A stretch of 64,000 bases of DNA, taken from Streptomyces sp. WAC 01529. GTDB lineage: Bacteria > Actinomycetota > Actinomycetes > Streptomycetales > Streptomycetaceae. The position numbers were made by a program, and so were the translations under genes. Below the pieces are notes generated by a model, which saw only the letters and a program-made list of their open reading frames with translations, ran no database searches and was not told where the DNA came from. Shown here in pieces: positions 35,132 to 46,016 of this stretch; within the stretch, counting starts at the first letter, position 1; every line of letters starts with the position of its first letter. Location: NCBI RefSeq assembly GCF_003945545.1, contig NZ_CP029617.1, positions 4,759,001-4,823,000 of the forward strand, in the 5' to 3' direction.

Positions 35132-35992
35132 TCAACGCCGAAGCCCCGCGGCCACCGCCTCGGCGATACCCGTGGTCGGCCGCCCGATCAGCCGGGCGAG
35201 GTCACCGCTGGTCCCCGCGAGGCGCCCCCGCCCGACAGCCGCGTCGACGTCGACGAGGATCGCCGCCATCGGCTCGGGCACCCCCGCGCCGGTCAGCACC
35301 GCGAGATGCTCCTCGGCGGGGACGTTCACGTACGAGATGTCCTTGCCGCTCTGCCGGGCGACCTCGGCGGCGTACTCGGCCATGCTCCACGCGACGTCGC
35401 CGCTCAGCTCGTACACCTTGCCCTCGTGACCCTCGCCGGTCAGGACGGCGACGGCGGCCGCCGCGTAGTCGGCGCGCGAGGCGGAGGCGATGCGGCCCTC
35501 GCCCGCGGAGGCGATGACGGCACCGTGTTCGAGGACCGGGGCCAGGTGCTCGGTGTAGTTCTCGTGGTACCAGCCGTTGCGCAGGAAGGCGTACGGCAGA
35601 CCGGAGTCGGCGATCAGCCGCTCGGTGGCCTTGTGCTCGGCCGCCAGGTCGAAGTCGGCGTCGGGCCCGCCGAGGATGCTCGTGTAGGCGAGGAGCGCCA
35701 CGCCCGCCTCGCGCGCCGCGTCGATCACCGCGCGGTGCTGCTCCACCCGCCGCCCGACCTCGCTGCCGGAGATGAGCAGCACGCGGTCGCCCGCGGCGAA
35801 GGCGCCGCGCAGGGTCTCGGGGGCGCTGTAGTCGGCTGTGCGCAGCTCGACGCCGCGCTCGGCGAGGTCGGCGGCCTTGTCCTTGTCGCGTACGACGGCC
35901 GCGACCTCCCCGGCGGGGACACCGGCGGTGAGCAGCCCCTCGATGACGAGGCGGCCGAGGTGCCCGGTGGCTCCGGTGACGACGATGCTCAT
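35132..35992 (-). CDS. NAD(P)H:quinone oxidoreductase-like SDR protein (QorB type)
   Basis: A 286-residue atypical short-chain dehydrogenase. IVVTGATGHLGRLVIEGLL (about 3-21) is the nucleotide loop, and FLRNGWYHENYTEHL matches the NmrA/QorB substrate side. It probably reduces quinones with NADPH in the cytoplasm. The ATG at 35992 has a GGAG site in GAGGAGATTTC. It is divergent from an HxlR regulator gene, the same arrangement as qorB/qorR pairs, so control by that regulator is likely. Confidence 0.85.
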   Translation of the reverse strand: MSIVVTGATGHLGRLVIEGLLTAGVPAGEVAAVVRDKDKAADLAERGVELRTADYSAPETLRGAFAAGDRVLLISGSEVGRRVEQHRAVIDAAREAGVALLAYTSILGGPDADFDLAAEHKATERLIADSGLPYAFLRNGWYHENYTEHLAPVLEHGAVIASAGEGRIASASRADYAAAAVAVLTGEGHEGKVYELSGDVAWSMAEYAAEVARQSGKDISYVNVPAEEHLAVLTGAGVPEPMAAILVDVDAAVGRGRLAGTSGDLARLIGRPTTGIAEAVAAGLRR

Positions 35993-36049
35993 GTCTGAAA
36001 TCTCCTCTTCGATGCGGTCTGCCACTCACCCTAGCTCCGGCACTAACTA

Positions 36050-36096
36050 TCCGTAAGTACCCACTTTGAAGTAAGGTACTGGTATGTCCGTAAGTA
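36050..36096. promoter_or_regulatory. HxlR operator candidate in the qorB-like/hxlR-like promoter
   Basis: A 10-bp direct repeat TCCGTAAGTA lies at 36050-36059 and 36087-36096. AGTACC (36056-36061) and GGTACT (36075-36080) form an inverted repeat between them. The second direct copy covers codons 2-5 of the regulator gene, so autoregulation is plausible. Confidence 0.5.
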
Positions 36097-36467
36097 GCTG
36101 GAGCCGCGGCGGCGGCGAGGAGATGTGCCCCTACCGCCTGGTCCTGGAGCACGTCACGAGCCGCTGGGGCGTGCTGATCCTGATCGCCCTCGCGGAGCGC
36201 TCGTACCGCTTCAGCGAGCTGCGCCGCGCCATCGGCGAGGTGAGCCGCGTCAGCGAGAAGATGCTGAGCCAGACCCTCCAGACCCTGGAGCGCGACGGCC
36301 TGGTGCACCGCGACGCCAAGCCGGTCATCCCGCCCCGCGTCGACTACTCCCTCACGGACCTCGGCCGCGAGGCCGCCGAGCAGGTCAAGGCCCTCGCGGC
36401 CTGGACGGAGCGGCGCATGGACGACGTACAGCAGGCGCGCCGGGAGTACGACGAAGCCCGGCTCTGA
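36084..36467 (+). CDS. HxlR family transcriptional regulator
   Basis: A 127-residue winged-helix regulator. MCPYRLVLEHVTSRWGVLIL with Cys15 near the N-terminus, FSELRRAIGEVSRVSEKMLSQTLQ as recognition helices and the wing DYSLTDLGRE mark the HxlR family. The conserved Cys may sense redox or quinone stress, as in QorR/YodB (family knowledge). It is divergent from the quinone oxidoreductase gene over a repeat-rich 91-bp spacer. Its stop lies inside a hairpin shared with korB. Confidence 0.88.
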   Translation: MSVSSWSRGGGEEMCPYRLVLEHVTSRWGVLILIALAERSYRFSELRRAIGEVSRVSEKMLSQTLQTLERDGLVHRDAKPVIPPRVDYSLTDLGREAAEQVKALAAWTERRMDDVQQARREYDEARL

Positions 36468-36486
36468 AAGATCCAGAACCGGGCTT
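36454..36486. terminator. Bidirectional terminator between hxlR-like gene and korB
   Basis: A 13-bp stem with one mismatch (36454-36466 with 36474-36486) and a 7-nt loop covers the HxlR stop codon; TTT follows on the + strand. korB ends 18 bp further on the other strand. Confidence 0.7.
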
Positions 36487-36503
36487 TCGCGCGAGGGAGG
36501 CGG

Positions 36504-39489
<2,986 letters not shown>

Positions 39490-39785
39490 TGAAGTGGACC
39501 TCCCTCGAGGCGACTGAGGGGAAGTGCCGGGACGCCCGGCGTTCCCAAGGCCCACCCTACGTCTGTAAGGGTCGCCTTCCTCGGGTAGCTCGCATTTTGG
39601 ACGTCTTTTTGGGACGCTCCGATGTCCTGTTCTGCCATGATCTGCCTTACCCCCCGGTCCTTCATAGATGACGCTCCCCGCTCGTCTTCTGGTTCTGGGA
39701 CTTCTCTGGCTCTGGCGTGGCTCTGGCTCTGGTGTTCGGTCGTTCGGTCCTGCCGATCACTGGCAGGGTGTCAGCTCGTCACGCG

Positions 39786-40457
39786 TCATGAGTTGAGATA
39801 CGTGAGAACCGCGAGCACACGGCGGTGATCCCCGTCACTCGGGGAGAGCCCGAGCTTCAGGAAGATGTTGCTCACGTGCTTCTCGACGGCGCCGTCGCTC
39901 ACCACGAGCTGCCGGGCGACCGCCGAGTTCGTCCGGCCCTCCGCCATCAGGCCGAGTACCTCGCGCTCGCGCGGAGTAAGCCCCGCGAGCACGTCCTGCT
40001 TGCGGCTGCGGCCGAGCAGCTGCGCCACGACCTCCGGGTCGAGCGCCGTGCCCCCCTCGGCCACCCGCACCACCGCGTCCACGAACTCGCGGACCTCGGC
40101 GACCCGGTCCTTGAGCAGATAGCCCACGCCCCGGCTCGACCCGGCGAGCAGTTCGGTGGCGTACTGCTCCTCGACGTACTGCGAGAGGACCAGCACCCCG
40201 AGCCCCGGATGCTGCTGGCGCAGGAAGACCGCGGCCCGCACCCCTTCGTCCGTATGGGTCGGGGGCATCCGCACGTCGGCGACGACCACGTCCGGCAGCG
40301 CGTCCCGCGACGCCAGCTCCGTGATCGTCTTGATCAGCGCGTCGGCGTCCCCCACGCCGGCCACCACGTCGTGCCCGCGGTCGGTCAGCAACCGGGTCAG
40401 GCCCTCCCTGAGCAGCACTGAATCCTCGGCGATGACCACCCGCACTTTGTCCTCCAC
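39786..40457 (-). CDS. LuxR/NarL-type response regulator
   Basis: A 223-residue regulator. The receiver domain starts VRVVIAEDS (Glu11, Asp12) and Asp61 in VVVADVRMPPT is the phosphate acceptor; Lys is in LLKDRV. The C-terminal helix-turn-helix is LTPREREVLGLMAEGRTNSAVARQ. The GTG at 40457 is used, though a second GTG 12 bp later is possible. It lies downstream of two histidine kinase genes on the same strand, its likely partners. Targets are not shown; korAB and the second nuo cluster flank it on either side. Confidence 0.88.
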   Translation of the reverse strand: MEDKVRVVIAEDSVLLREGLTRLLTDRGHDVVAGVGDADALIKTITELASRDALPDVVVADVRMPPTHTDEGVRAAVFLRQQHPGLGVLVLSQYVEEQYATELLAGSSRGVGYLLKDRVAEVREFVDAVVRVAEGGTALDPEVVAQLLGRSRKQDVLAGLTPREREVLGLMAEGRTNSAVARQLVVSDGAVEKHVSNIFLKLGLSPSDGDHRRVLAVLTYLNS

Positions 40458-40771
40458 TGTTTTCGGCCCCCCGGCGCGCTCGTTCGGCCGGCGCCGGTAC
40501 GACGTCCATCGCGTCGCCCGGGCATCCGGCACCTCAGTATCGCGCGATCCGGGCCCGGCCACCGGTGCTGTCGCCAGACTGGTACGCCCCGCACGCGGCG
40601 CGCCGCCCCTGGCCCGGGGCGGGGGGGGGCGGGGGCGGCGGGGCGTGGGGGGCGCTGATCAACTGGTGCCCTGTGCCGGGGGAGTTCGGTTCTTGCCCTT
40701 CGGGCCTCGCGCCCGTGGTGTTCGGCCCGTGCCGGTCAGGCCTTGCGCCCGTGGTGTTCGGCTTGGGCCGT
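40458..40771. other. Intergenic region of 314 bp between kinase 1 and the response regulator
   Basis: No gene is seen. It holds a G-rich tract at 40617-40656 and 36-bp repeats at 40701-40790 derived from the 3' end of the upstream kinase gene. Confidence 0.6.
40617..40656 (+). other. G-rich tract, possible G-quadruplex
   Basis: A run of at least five G tracts of three to nine bases lies within 40 bp on the + strand. It satisfies the usual G-quadruplex pattern. It lies between the response regulator and kinase genes, which are read from the opposite strand. Confidence 0.5.
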
Positions 40772-40790
40772 TCAGGCCTTGCGCCAGGGC
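40701..40790. repeat. 36-bp direct repeats at the 3' end of kinase 1
   Basis: Unit 1 (40701-40736), unit 2 (40737-40772) and a partial third (40773-40790) share GCGCCCGTGGTGTTCGGC or its start. The partial unit holds the last codons and stop of the kinase gene, so the 3' end was copied downstream. Confidence 0.8.
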
Positions 40791-42136
40791 AGTTCCGCCG
40801 TGATCGTCGTCGGGCCGCCCTGCGGGGAGTCGACCACGAGGATCCCGTCGACCGCGTCGAGCCGTTCGGCGAGGCCCGCGAGCCCGGAGCCCGCCGACGC
40901 GTCGGCGCCGCCGTAACCGTCGTCCGTGACCTGGAGCATCAGCCGGTTCTCGGCGCGCCACACGTCGACCGAGCCCCGCGTCGCCCGGCTGTGCTTGCTG
41001 ATGTTCTGCAGCAGCTCGGAGACGGTGAAGTACGCGATGCCCTCGATCGCCGCCGCCGGACGGCTCGCCAGGTCCACCTCGACCTGGACCGGCACGGTGC
41101 AGCGCGCGGCAAGCGCGGAGAGCGCCGCGTCCAGACCGCGGTCGGTCAGGACCGCCGGATGGATGCCGCGGGCCAGGTCGCGCAGCTCCTGGAGGGCGAC
41201 CTTCACCTCGCCGTGGGCCTCGTCGACCATGCGGGCCGCGGCCTCGGGGTCCTCGGTCAGCTTCTCCTTGGCGAGGCCCAGATCCATGGCGAGGGCGACG
41301 AGGCGGGCCTGCGCGCCGTCGTGCAGATCGCGCTCGATGCGGCGCAGGTCGGCGGCGGCGGTGTCCACGACGACGCCCCGGTCCGACTCCAGCTCGACGA
41401 CGCGGGTCGCGAGCCGCGAGGGGCCGAGCAGGCCGTGCACCATCAGCCGGTCCACGGTCGTCAGGGCCCGCAGGATCCACGGCGTGGCCAGCGTGATCAG
41501 CAGGCCGGTGCCCGCGGTGACGCCGATCTCGAAGGGGTTGTCCAGGTAGATGCGGTGGCCGTCGTCGCCGTAGAGCTGGATGCCGTCCTGGCCTCCGTAC
41601 ATCGGGAAGAGCCAGAACCACAGCGGATACGTGAGCATCATCCAGCCGTAAGCCCAGAAGACGACCGCCACGGTGAACGAGAACAGCGCCCACGGCATCA
41701 GCAGCACGCAGTAGAGCAGGTGCCGCCAGGACGCGCCGCTCTTCAGGACGGCCCCGATGACCGCCATCGGACCGCCGCCCTTGGGCCGCAGGGGCTCCGG
41801 GGCGGCGACGTCCAGGTCGAGCAGGCCGCGGGCCCGGGTGCGCTCCAGGGCGCCGATGCCGCGGCAGCCCGCCAGGGCGCCGGCGAGCACCGGGATGCCG
41901 ATGAAGGTGATCAGCAGGCCCGCGCCGAGCGAGACCGACGTGACCGCGAAGACGAAGGAGGTGAGCCCGATGGGCAGGCTCAGCAGGATGTAGCCGAACT
42001 CCTTCCAGGTGCGCGCCTCGATCGGAGCGCGCAGCCCCGCGGGGAGGCGCCGCCGCCTCTCGGCGCCGGTCCCCCGGAATTCCGGCCGGTCCATGTGTGT
42101 GTGCCCCTGTCCGTACTCCGCGGCCATCACTGCCAT
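40772..42136 (-). CDS. NarL-type sensor histidine kinase 1
   Basis: A kinase of about 454 residues with four or more membrane helices in the first 230 residues and no large external domain. The HisKA_3 box is ERDLHDGAQARLVAL, where His is phosphorylated; the ATPase part shows ELLQNISKHS (N box) and GSGLAGLAERL (G box). The start is uncertain (ATG 42136, ATG 42127 or GTG 42172; none has a strong ribosome site). It is a tandem paralogue of kinase 2 and probably phosphorylates the adjacent response regulator. Confidence 0.85.
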   Translation of the reverse strand: MAVMAAEYGQGHTHMDRPEFRGTGAERRRRLPAGLRAPIEARTWKEFGYILLSLPIGLTSFVFAVTSVSLGAGLLITFIGIPVLAGALAGCRGIGALERTRARGLLDLDVAAPEPLRPKGGGPMAVIGAVLKSGASWRHLLYCVLLMPWALFSFTVAVVFWAYGWMMLTYPLWFWLFPMYGGQDGIQLYGDDGHRIYLDNPFEIGVTAGTGLLITLATPWILRALTTVDRLMVHGLLGPSRLATRVVELESDRGVVVDTAAADLRRIERDLHDGAQARLVALAMDLGLAKEKLTEDPEAAARMVDEAHGEVKVALQELRDLARGIHPAVLTDRGLDAALSALAARCTVPVQVEVDLASRPAAAIEGIAYFTVSELLQNISKHSRATRGSVDVWRAENRLMLQVTDDGYGGADASAGSGLAGLAERLDAVDGILVVDSPQGGPTTITAELPWRKA

Positions 42137-42235
42137 CCGTCTCTGCTCAGCTGCCTGTTTTCCGTACACCAAGCCTCGCCGCGGGGGCCCTGCCGGGCCA
42201 TGGAGCGGGTCGGCGTCTTGGGGCGGGGGTTTTCC

Positions 42236-43453
42236 CTACCTTCCCGGGGCCGCCTCCGCCGCACGGTCCCGCCACGGCAGCTCCGCCGTGATCGTCGTCG
42301 GGCCGCCCTGCGGGGAGTCGATCACGAAGAGGCCGTCGACCGCGCCGAGCCGGTCCGCCAGGCCCGCCATGCCCGTGCCGCCGTCCAGCCGGGCCCCGCC
42401 GCGCCCGTCGTCCCACACCTGGATGAGCAGCCGGTCCTTGGCCCGCCACACCTCCACGCTCGCGCTCCTCGCCCCGCTGTGCTTGCTGATGTTCTGCAGC
42501 AGCTCGGAGACGGTGAAGTACGCGATGCCCTCGATCGCCGCCGCAGGCCGCGCCGGCAGATCCGCGGTCACCTTCACCGGCACGGTGCAACGGGAGGCGA
42601 CGGAGGACAGCGCCGCGTTGAGCCCGCGGTCGGTCAGGACGGCGGGGTGGATGCCGCGGGCCAGGTCGCGCAGCTCCTGGAGGGCGACCTTCACCTCGCC
42701 GTGCGCCTCGTCGACCATGCGGGCCGCCGCCTCGGGGTCCTCCAGAAGCTTCTCCTTGGCGAGACCGAGCCCCATCGCGAGGGCGACGAGGCGGGCCTGC
42801 GCGCCGTCGTGCAGATCGCGCTCGATGCGGCGCAGATCCGCGGCGGCCGTGTCCACGACCACCCCCCGGTCGGACTCCAGTTCGGCGATGCGCCGTTCCA
42901 ACTCGTCGGAGGGGCAGAGCAGTCCGCGCACCATCGCCCGGTCCACATTGGTCAGCCCCCGCACGACGAAGGGCAGCACGGGCCAGAGCACGATCAGCCC
43001 GACGAGCGTGACCGCGAAGGTCAGCACCCCCCACGGCAACCGGATGAACGCGTACAGCATCGCGCGCCACCCCACCGGGTCCCTCAGACTCGACCAGAGC
43101 CACCCGAAGACGCCGCTCCCGCCGAACACCGCCATCGGGCTCGGCTCCTCGACCCGCACCCCGAGCAGTTTCCTGGCCCGTGCCCGCTCGGCCCTGCCCA
43201 GCAGGCGCGCGCCGAGCAGCCCCGCCGCGAGCAGCGGCAGACCGATGACGGTCACCGTCAGGCCCGCGCCCAGCGACAGCGTGACCACCGCGTAGACGAA
43301 GCCGGCGATGCCGATCGGCAGGTTTCCCAGGAGCTGGGCGATCTCCTTCCAGGTGTGCCCGTCGTAGGCGAACCGCGCGGGCGGCGGCCGGTCGTCGTCG
43401 AGCGGCCCGCCGACCGGGCGGTCCTCGGGCAAGGGCATGGTGCGTGCGGTCAT
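42236..43453 (-). CDS. NarL-type sensor histidine kinase 2
   Basis: A 405-residue kinase with the same build as kinase 1: membrane helices in the N-terminal half, then ERDLHDGAQARLVAL, a long helical dimerisation region and ELLQNISKHS with GTGMAGLADRL. DNA over the kinase core (about 42480-42860) is almost identical to that of kinase 1, while the membrane halves have diverged. The ATG at 43453 is used. It is divergent from the second nuo cluster across 282 bp, so this system may regulate that cluster (inference). Confidence 0.88.
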   Translation of the reverse strand: MTARTMPLPEDRPVGGPLDDDRPPPARFAYDGHTWKEIAQLLGNLPIGIAGFVYAVVTLSLGAGLTVTVIGLPLLAAGLLGARLLGRAERARARKLLGVRVEEPSPMAVFGGSGVFGWLWSSLRDPVGWRAMLYAFIRLPWGVLTFAVTLVGLIVLWPVLPFVVRGLTNVDRAMVRGLLCPSDELERRIAELESDRGVVVDTAAADLRRIERDLHDGAQARLVALAMGLGLAKEKLLEDPEAAARMVDEAHGEVKVALQELRDLARGIHPAVLTDRGLNAALSSVASRCTVPVKVTADLPARPAAAIEGIAYFTVSELLQNISKHSGARSASVEVWRAKDRLLIQVWDDGRGGARLDGGTGMAGLADRLGAVDGLFVIDSPQGGPTTITAELPWRDRAAEAAPGR

Positions 43454-43735
43454 ACGCGCCAGAGTGCCCGGCGCGCCGCCGTAACGCCATGAGGGTCCCG
43501 CCCGGGGCGCCCGGGGGATAACCCCACCCCGCCCGACCACCTCACCCGACCGCCTCGCCGACCCACCCCGCCCGACCGCCTCGCCGACCCGCCTCGCCCG
43601 CATCGATGCGTGACGCTCTGCTTACCGAACCTTTAGCAGGCCCTAGACTCCCGTGCGTACAGATCGTCGAACAGGATCAGCATCAGGGCCAAGGACGGTC
43701 GGGGAGTGAGGAGCTGACGTGTGTGAGGGGCTGAC

Positions 43736-44125
43736 GTGGACGTGACGAACGTCGCGGCGAGCTACTACCAGTCGTACTCCGTCGTCGGGCTGCTCGCCCT
43801 GGTGGGCGTGGTGTTCGTCGCCGTCGCCTTCGGCGCGGGCCGTCTGCTGCGCCCGGTGGTGCCGACCCCCGAGAAACTCCTGACGTACGAGTGCGGCGTC
43901 GACCCCGTCGGCGAGGGCTGGGCCCACACCCAGGTCCGCTACTACGTCTACGCCTTCCTCTACGTGATCTTCGCCGTCGACTCGATCTTCCTCTTCCCCT
44001 GGGCGACGGTCTTCGCCGCGCCCGGCTACGGCGCGACCACGCTCGTGGAGATGTTCATCTTCCTCGGCTTCCTCGCCGTGGGCCTGCTGTACGCATACAA
44101 GAAGGGCGTCCTTACATGGACGTGA
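43736..44125 (+). CDS. nuoA: NADH-quinone oxidoreductase subunit A (cluster 2)
   Basis: A 129-residue, three-helix membrane subunit. LTYECGVDPVGEGWAHTQVR is the conserved loop with the Cys that contacts the quinone site, followed by YYVYAFLYVIFAVDSIFLFP. It opens the second complex I cluster. The GTG at 43736 has a GAGGGG stretch a few bases upstream. It overlaps nuoB by 10 nt. Confidence 0.93.
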   Translation: MDVTNVAASYYQSYSVVGLLALVGVVFVAVAFGAGRLLRPVVPTPEKLLTYECGVDPVGEGWAHTQVRYYVYAFLYVIFAVDSIFLFPWATVFAAPGYGATTLVEMFIFLGFLAVGLLYAYKKGVLTWT

Positions 44126-44718
44126 GCGCCGTGACCCCCGCTCCCGTGGACCTCCCGGAGCCGAAACGGCTTGGCGTGCTCTCCCGCCTGGCCCCCGAGC
44201 CGATGAAGGTGGTCCTCAACTGGGGCCGCCGCTACTCCCTCTGGGTCTTCAACTTCGGCCTCGCCTGCTGCGCCATCGAGTTCATCGCCGCCTCCATGGC
44301 GCGCCACGACTTCATCCGGCTCGGCGTCATCCCCTTCGCGCCGGGCCCGCGCCAGGCCGACCTGATGGTCGTCTCCGGCACGGTCACGGACAAGATGGCA
44401 CCCGCGGTCAAGCGCCTGTACGAGCAGATGCCCGAACCGAAGTACGTCATCTCCTTCGGCGCCTGCTCCAACTGCGGCGGCCCGTACTGGGACTCGTACT
44501 CCGTCACCAAGGGCGTCGACCAGATCATCCCCGTCGACGTGTACGTGCCCGGGTGCCCGCCCCGGCCCGAGGCGCTGCTCCAGGGCATCCTCAAGCTCCA
44601 GGAGAAGATCGCCGCCGAGTCGCTCGGGGAGCGCTACGGCCACGGCACGCGGCCCTCCACGGCGGCGCTGCGCAGCGGCCTGGTGAAGGCGCCCGCGCCG
44701 GGGGAGGCCCAGGCATGA
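44116..44718 (+). CDS. nuoB: NADH-quinone oxidoreductase subunit B (cluster 2)
   Basis: A 200-residue subunit that holds cluster N2, the last iron-sulfur centre before quinone. All four ligands are present: Cys51 and Cys52 (LACCAIEF), Cys117 (GACSNCGG) and Cys147 (PGCPPRPEAL), so the subunit should be redox-active. The ATG lies inside the nuoA 3' end. Its normal partner NuoD is not encoded in this cluster. The end overlaps nuoC by ATGA. Confidence 0.93.
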   Translation: MDVSAVTPAPVDLPEPKRLGVLSRLAPEPMKVVLNWGRRYSLWVFNFGLACCAIEFIAASMARHDFIRLGVIPFAPGPRQADLMVVSGTVTDKMAPAVKRLYEQMPEPKYVISFGACSNCGGPYWDSYSVTKGVDQIIPVDVYVPGCPPRPEALLQGILKLQEKIAAESLGERYGHGTRPSTAALRSGLVKAPAPGEAQA

Positions 44719-46016
44719 CCGGCTGGCTGCCGAGCCCCGTCGAGGAGCTGTTCGGCCCGGAGGCGACGGCCGACGAGTCGTACGACGTACTGACCGTCGA
44801 CGTCCCCCCGGACCGGTGGACCACCGCCCTCGAAACGGCCCGCACCACGCTGGCCTGCACCTACTTCGACTGGCTGAGCGCGGTCGACGAGCCGGAGACG
44901 GGTTTCCGCGTCGCCGCCCACGTCGTCGCGCTCTCTCCCGTACGCCGTCTCCTGCTCCGTACGACGGTCGCGCACGACGCCCCCGTCCTCGCCTCCGCCG
45001 TCGGTGTCTACGCGGGCGCCGCCTGGCACGAGCGCGAGACGCACGAGATGTTCGGCGTGACGTTCGAGGGGCACCCCGGGCTGACCCCGCTGCTCCTCCC
45101 CGAGAACTTCGAGGGCCACCCGCTCCGCAAGGACTTCGTGCTCGCGGCCCGCGTCGCGAAGGCCTGGCCGGGCGCCAAGGAGCCGGGCGAGTCCGAACAC
45201 GGCGGCCCCAAGCGCCGCCAGATGCTGCCCCCCGGCGTGCCCGACCCCAACGAGTGGGGCCCCCTCAAGGGCCAACTCCCCCCTGCCCCGGCCCGCCCGG
45301 CCCGAGCCGCTCGTACGGCAGGCGCGGCGGGCGCGCCCGGCCGTGCGGCTGGCGCGGCTGGTCGTGCGGCGGCCGGTGAACGCCCGGCGCGGCGGACCCG
45401 CTCGGTGAGCGAGGGCTCGGCGAGCCAGGCGACGACTCCGCCGGCGGCCGGTACCGGGGGAACCCAGCCTGCGGACCAGACCGCCGCTGAGCCCGCCGAG
45501 GCCGCCGAGGCCGTTGGGCCCGCTCAGCCCGCCGAGGCCCAGCAGCCGGCGGCCCCGACCCGCCCCCCGAGGCGCTCCCGCAGCGTCAGCCAGGGCTCGG
45601 CGTCCCAGCGGGCGGAAGCTTCGCCCGCTCCGGAGCCGGGGGCCTCGCCCACGGACCCGGCACCAGCGACACCGCCGACGCCGACGCCGACGCCGGAACC
45701 GGCTCCCGCGCCCGAGGCGAGCCCTGCTTCCGAGGCGACCGCGAGCCCGGCGCCCGAGGCATCCCCGGCCACCGAGTCGACGCCCGCCCCCGGGCCCGCC
45801 CCCGCCGCGGAGCCCGAGCCCAAGCGGCGCCCGGCCCCGCGCAGCTCCGACGCCCCGTGGCACCACGCCCGCCCGACCTTCGACGACGCCGAGCCCGCAA
45901 GGCCCGAGCAGCCCACCCCCGCCGACTCCACCGGGTCCACCGAGTCCACCGAGTCCACGGAACCCGGCCCCGACCAGAACCCGGAGAACGGCGAACGCCC
46001 AGGAGGCACCGAGTGA
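44715..46016 (+). CDS. nuoC: NADH-quinone oxidoreductase subunit C with long disordered tail (cluster 2)
   Basis: A 433-residue protein. Residues about 1-185 are the 30-kDa subunit, with WHERETHEMFGVTFEGHPGL and the PLRKDF signature. The remaining 250 residues are Ala/Pro/Glu/Ser-rich without predicted fold, and include two copies of RSVSxGSASQ (about 229 and 289). The tail stands where nuoD would follow in a normal operon but has no NuoD motif. Neighbouring frames inside the tail are shadows. It overlaps nuoB (ATGA) and nuoH (GTGA). Confidence 0.9.
   Translation: MTGWLPSPVEELFGPEATADESYDVLTVDVPPDRWTTALETARTTLACTYFDWLSAVDEPETGFRVAAHVVALSPVRRLLLRTTVAHDAPVLASAVGVYAGAAWHERETHEMFGVTFEGHPGLTPLLLPENFEGHPLRKDFVLAARVAKAWPGAKEPGESEHGGPKRRQMLPPGVPDPNEWGPLKGQLPPAPARPARAARTAGAAGAPGRAAGAAGRAAAGERPARRTRSVSEGSASQATTPPAAGTGGTQPADQTAAEPAEAAEAVGPAQPAEAQQPAAPTRPPRRSRSVSQGSASQRAEASPAPEPGASPTDPAPATPPTPTPTPEPAPAPEASPASEATASPAPEASPATESTPAPGPAPAAEPEPKRRPAPRSSDAPWHHARPTFDDAEPARPEQPTPADSTGSTESTESTEPGPDQNPENGERPGGTE

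Noticed and set aside
39490..39785. A small gene between korA and the response regulator
   Set aside because: Short frames exist but none has a ribosome site or recognisable composition; the area is rich in GGCTCTGG-like repeats and seems non-coding.
45270..46016. The NuoC tail as a fused NuoD domain
   Set aside because: The tail is Ala/Pro/Glu-rich with none of the conserved His, Asp or Arg segments of NuoD, and it is about 150 residues too short.
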